Both the position numbers and the translations under genes were made by a program. A model generated the notes under the pieces. The model ran no database searches, was not told where the DNA came from, and saw nothing but the letters and a program-made list of their open reading frames with translations. Below are positions 61,760 through 64,000 of a DNA stretch of 64,000 bases, piece after piece. The stretch lies in NCBI GenBank assembly GCA_003023565.1, contig PXSA01000007.1, positions 24,391-88,390 of the forward strand. The letters are read 5' to 3'. Numbering within the stretch: the first letter of the stretch is position 1; each line of letters opens with the position of its first letter. The stretch is from Halobacteriales archaeon QS_9_68_17 (GTDB lineage Archaea; Halobacteriota; Halobacteria; Halobacteriales; Natronoarchaeaceae).

Positions 61760-62224
61760 CTACTCGTTTAACCCGTCGTCCGGCGACTCCACCTCGATGT
61801 CGACGCCGTCGTCGAGCGTCGCCTCGACGCCGTCCGCGAGGTTCTCGACGCCGAGCGTCGCGTCGAACTGCGTCTCCAGTGCCGCCAGCAGCGCCTCGGG
61901 GTCGTACTGCTCGATCAGCAGGTCCGCGGCTGCCTCGCCGACCTTCGCGCCGGCCGCCTGCCCGCCGACCTGTTCGAGCAGCGGTCCGGCGGGCGACCGA
62001 GAGAGCACGTCTCTGACCGCGACGCGGCCGACCAGGCGGCCGACGATGCGGACCCCCGACTCGTAGTCGACGGCCTCCTCTATCGGCGCGTCCGAGAGCA
62101 GGGCCTCGACGTCGACGGCGTCCAGCAGGTCCCGGACCGTGTCGACCGCGAGGTACGCCGAGAGGCCTCGTTCGAGCGCGTCGACCGGGTCGTCAGGCGC
62201 GTCGAGCGCGTTCCCGTCGTCCAT
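61760..62224 (-). CDS. hypothetical acidic helical protein
   Basis: This 154-residue protein is predominantly helical and acidic. The repeating pattern LERGLSAYLAVDTVRDLLDA, ALLSDAPIEEAVDYESGVRI, GRVAVRDVLSRSPAGPLLEQ and ALLAALETQFDATLG suggests a compact helical bundle. No motif or family is recognised and there is no signal peptide. It lies in a minus-strand run with a small membrane protein and an MFS transporter. Confidence 0.65.
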   Translation of the reverse strand: MDDGNALDAPDDPVDALERGLSAYLAVDTVRDLLDAVDVEALLSDAPIEEAVDYESGVRIVGRLVGRVAVRDVLSRSPAGPLLEQVGGQAAGAKVGEAAADLLIEQYDPEALLAALETQFDATLGVENLADGVEATLDDGVDIEVESPDDGLNE

Positions 62225-62307
62225 GTTCGCTAACGGGGACTGCGACGGTTAAGCACCCGTGTCGGTTTTGAAAGAACAGATGGCGTTGGAAACGTCGGAC
62301 GGCGGTA

Positions 62308-62559
62308 TCAGTCGCCGTTCCGCTGACGGGTGTCGATCCCCAGCATCGCGTTCAGGCCGCAGAACCCGACGACGGCGTTGAACAGCAGGCCAGTGGCGGC
62401 GACGCCGACGACCGCGGCTTGACTCTGTCGATTGAACCCCAGCGCGAGGACCGCCACGAGGCCGAGGAGGACGCCCAGCACGCCCCGGGCCTTCCGGTCG
62501 CGGCCGCCGACGTTTCGACGCGGTGCGAGTCCGGTGGCAGACTCGGTGTCTGTCGACAT
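62308..62559 (-). CDS. small two-span membrane protein (DUF2892/YgaP-like)
   Basis: This 83-residue protein has a hydrophilic N-terminus ending NVGGRDRKARGVLGV, then two hydrophobic helices (about 27-42 and 49-64) and CGLNAMLGIDTRQ. The Arg-x-x-R-x-x-x-G entry and CGLxxxLGI ending match the DUF2892 inner membrane family. Function unknown. ATG 62557-62559 gives the usual length. Confidence 0.75.
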   Translation of the reverse strand: MSTDTESATGLAPRRNVGGRDRKARGVLGVLLGLVAVLALGFNRQSQAAVVGVAATGLLFNAVVGFCGLNAMLGIDTRQRNGD

Positions 62560-62629
62560 GGTCGGCACTACGGCGCGGAAACGTAGAAAAGTTTGCCCGG
62601 TCGCGGTCGCCGCTCCTCGGCCGTCCGGA

Positions 62630-63832
62630 TCACGCCTCCTCCGTTCCGCCGAAGGTCTCCGCCCGCTCGACGTCGAGACGGAGGAGCACCGGAAGCGTCA
62701 CCAGCGCAAGCAGCACCTCGACGCTCCCGGCGACCAGGAAGGCCGTCTCGAATCCGTACGCGTCGGCGACCGTGCCGCCGACGAGGAAGCCGGCGAGGAA
62801 GCCGAGGCTGCCGAACAGGTTGAACCCGCCCATCGCCGCCCCGCGCTCGCTCGCGGGCGCGAGGTCGGTGACGAGCGCCATCGTCGCCGGGGCCATCAGC
62901 GCCCCGAGGACGCCGACCAGTACCATGCCGGCCCCGGCGAGTTCGACGGTCGGCGCGCGCCCGACGGCGACGACGCCGAGACCGTACAGCGCGGACCCGG
63001 CGAGGATCGGCAGGCGGCGGCCCACCCGGTCCGACAGCGCGCCGAAGGGGTACTGCAGGAGGGCGAACGGGGCGAAAAAGAGCGCCAGCATCAGCCCGGT
63101 GTTGCCCGCGCCGAGGTCGAACGCGGCGCGGAAGTACAGCGTGCCGACCAGCGCGAAAAAGCCCGCGGTGAGGCGGTCGATGAAGCCGAACGCGTAGGGG
63201 ATGCCGAGCGCGGGCGTGCCGACGAGGTCGTCGAGCGCCGCCCGCAGGCTCTCCTCGCGCTCGGGGGTTCGGTCGTCGACGCGGACGACCAGCGCGCCGG
63301 CGGCGAGCAACAGGGCGCTCGCGAGGACCAGCGGCGCGAGGGGGTCGAGTTCGGTCAGTTGCCCGCCCAGCGGCGCGCCCGTCGCGGTGCCGAGACCGAT
63401 GGCGATGCCCGCCGCGCCCATGTTTCGGCCGTGGCCGCCCGCGAGGTCCATCAGCATCGTCATCGCGAGCGAGAACGCGCCGATGGTCGCCGCGCCCTGG
63501 AGCGCGCGGACGACGAGGACGGCCTCGAACGAGAGGGTCGTGACGGCCCCCGCGGCGGCGAGCGCGGCGTAGCCGACGCAGCCGCCGACCGACCCCGCGG
63601 CGATGAAGGGGACGCGCCTGCCGGCGGCGTCGCTGGCCGCGCCCCAGACGCCGACGAAGGCGACGAAGGCGGCGAACTCGGCGACGAGGAACCACATGCT
63701 CGCGTCGAGTTCCGTCGTCGCGCCGAGGGCCGCGACCAGGTCCGGCACGCCGGGATAGAGGAGCGTCTGGGCCAGCAGGACGGTGAAGACGACCGCGGCG
63801 AGCAGCGCGCGGTCGCGTCGTGTCCGGTCCAC
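62630..63832 (-). CDS. major facilitator superfamily transporter
   Basis: This 400-residue protein has 12 predicted spans. MFS signature elements are VWGAASDAAGRRVPFIAAGS in loop 2-3, IGLGTATGAPLGGQLTE near span 5, and the related loop FGALSDRVGRRLPILAGSAL in the second half. It looks like a drug-efflux-type exporter; the substrate cannot be told. It follows, on the same strand, a gene whose end lies at the window edge. Confidence 0.9.
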   Translation of the reverse strand: MDRTRRDRALLAAVVFTVLLAQTLLYPGVPDLVAALGATTELDASMWFLVAEFAAFVAFVGVWGAASDAAGRRVPFIAAGSVGGCVGYAALAAAGAVTTLSFEAVLVVRALQGAATIGAFSLAMTMLMDLAGGHGRNMGAAGIAIGLGTATGAPLGGQLTELDPLAPLVLASALLLAAGALVVRVDDRTPEREESLRAALDDLVGTPALGIPYAFGFIDRLTAGFFALVGTLYFRAAFDLGAGNTGLMLALFFAPFALLQYPFGALSDRVGRRLPILAGSALYGLGVVAVGRAPTVELAGAGMVLVGVLGALMAPATMALVTDLAPASERGAAMGGFNLFGSLGFLAGFLVGGTVADAYGFETAFLVAGSVEVLLALVTLPVLLRLDVERAETFGGTEEA

Positions 63833-63892
63833 GGCGGCAGTTATCGCTCTCGAAGGAAAAACGGTCCGAGTCGCGGTCGCCCGCCGCGGGCG

Positions 63893-64000
63893 TCAGGACA
63901 GGACGGTCGCGAGGAGGTCGAGCAGCCGGTCGAGCAGCGAGTTCGACGCCTCGTTCCGTCTCCGGGCACCGTCGTCGCTACTGCCCCCGCCGTCCTCGCG
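63893..64000 (-). CDS. 3' end of a gene cut by the window edge
   Basis: A frame open from the window end reads through a Gly/Ser/Asp-rich stretch and ends SLLDRLLDLLATVLS before TGA at 63893-63895. The short amphipathic C-terminus is protein-like. No family can be assigned. It lies upstream of the MFS gene. Confidence 0.45.
   Translation of the reverse strand, partial: REDGGGSSDDGARRRNEASNSLLDRLLDLLATVLS

Noticed and set aside
1..64000. CRISPR arrays, tRNA or rRNA genes, transposases and integrase attachment sites
   Set aside because: No regularly spaced repeats, cloverleaf-like sequences, transposase motifs or tRNA-end duplications were found on reading both strands.

Overview
The window is a high-GC chromosome segment from a haloarchaeon (class Halobacteria). 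The evidence is uniformly acidic, Asp/Glu-rich proteins, archaeal TATA boxes about 25-31 bases ahead of start codons with little or no leader, archaeal replication genes (Orc1/Cdc6, the small subunit of DNA polymerase D), and family members typical of halophiles. No tRNA, rRNA, CRISPR array or transposase was seen.

Left arm (1-10 kb): tryptophanase, a Rieske protein, aspartate kinase, a decayed RecA-like gene, a GNAT-like protein, PolD small subunit, signal peptidase I and orc1. Three minus-strand genes here (aspartate kinase, polD1, orc1) each run straight into a copy of the same hairpin-rich repeat at the stop codon. Centre-left (10.1-14.8 kb): a replication origin of the oriC1 type, with Orc1-binding origin recognition boxes (ORBs) flanking an AT-rich stretch. 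It is followed by the origin-associated trio oapA-oapB-oapC. oapA is interrupted by an intein of about 468 residues placed exactly inside its GTP-binding P-loop. Further ORB-like sites lie at 14.78 and 18.80 kb, well outside the origin.

14.9-34.1 kb is ordinary accessory and housekeeping content: two MATE exporters, a methyltransferase, an XPD/Rad3-like iron-sulfur helicase, short-chain dehydrogenases, a thiamine-type ABC importer, an acyl-CoA synthetase and two rhodaneses. Many genes here are broken. 34.3-46.1 kb is a surface-glycan island that is visibly more AT-rich and less codon-biased than its surroundings. It carries three GT4 glycosyltransferases, UDP-GlcNAc 2-epimerase, two alkaline-phosphatase-superfamily proteins (one with an in-frame stop), a flippase, an O-antigen-ligase-like polymerase and an initiating sugar-phosphate transferase. 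Together these could start, extend, flip and polymerise or ligate a glycan.

46.3-64 kb returns to the high-GC background: uvrB, a decayed DoxX gene, an NhaC antiporter, uvrC, a membrane-anchored winged-helix regulator with calcium-type repeats, a sequon-rich lipoprotein, an ABC exporter pair, bacterial-type NAD-dependent DNA ligase, a class V aminotransferase and an MFS transporter.

The most notable signals are the P-loop intein beside the origin, the distant ORBs, the stop-codon-abutting repeat family, and palindromic elements sitting in frame inside several coding sequences. About eight genes carry frameshifts, deletions or stops. Some of these (single-base changes) could be sequencing errors; others (multiple lesions, internal deletions) look like real decay.
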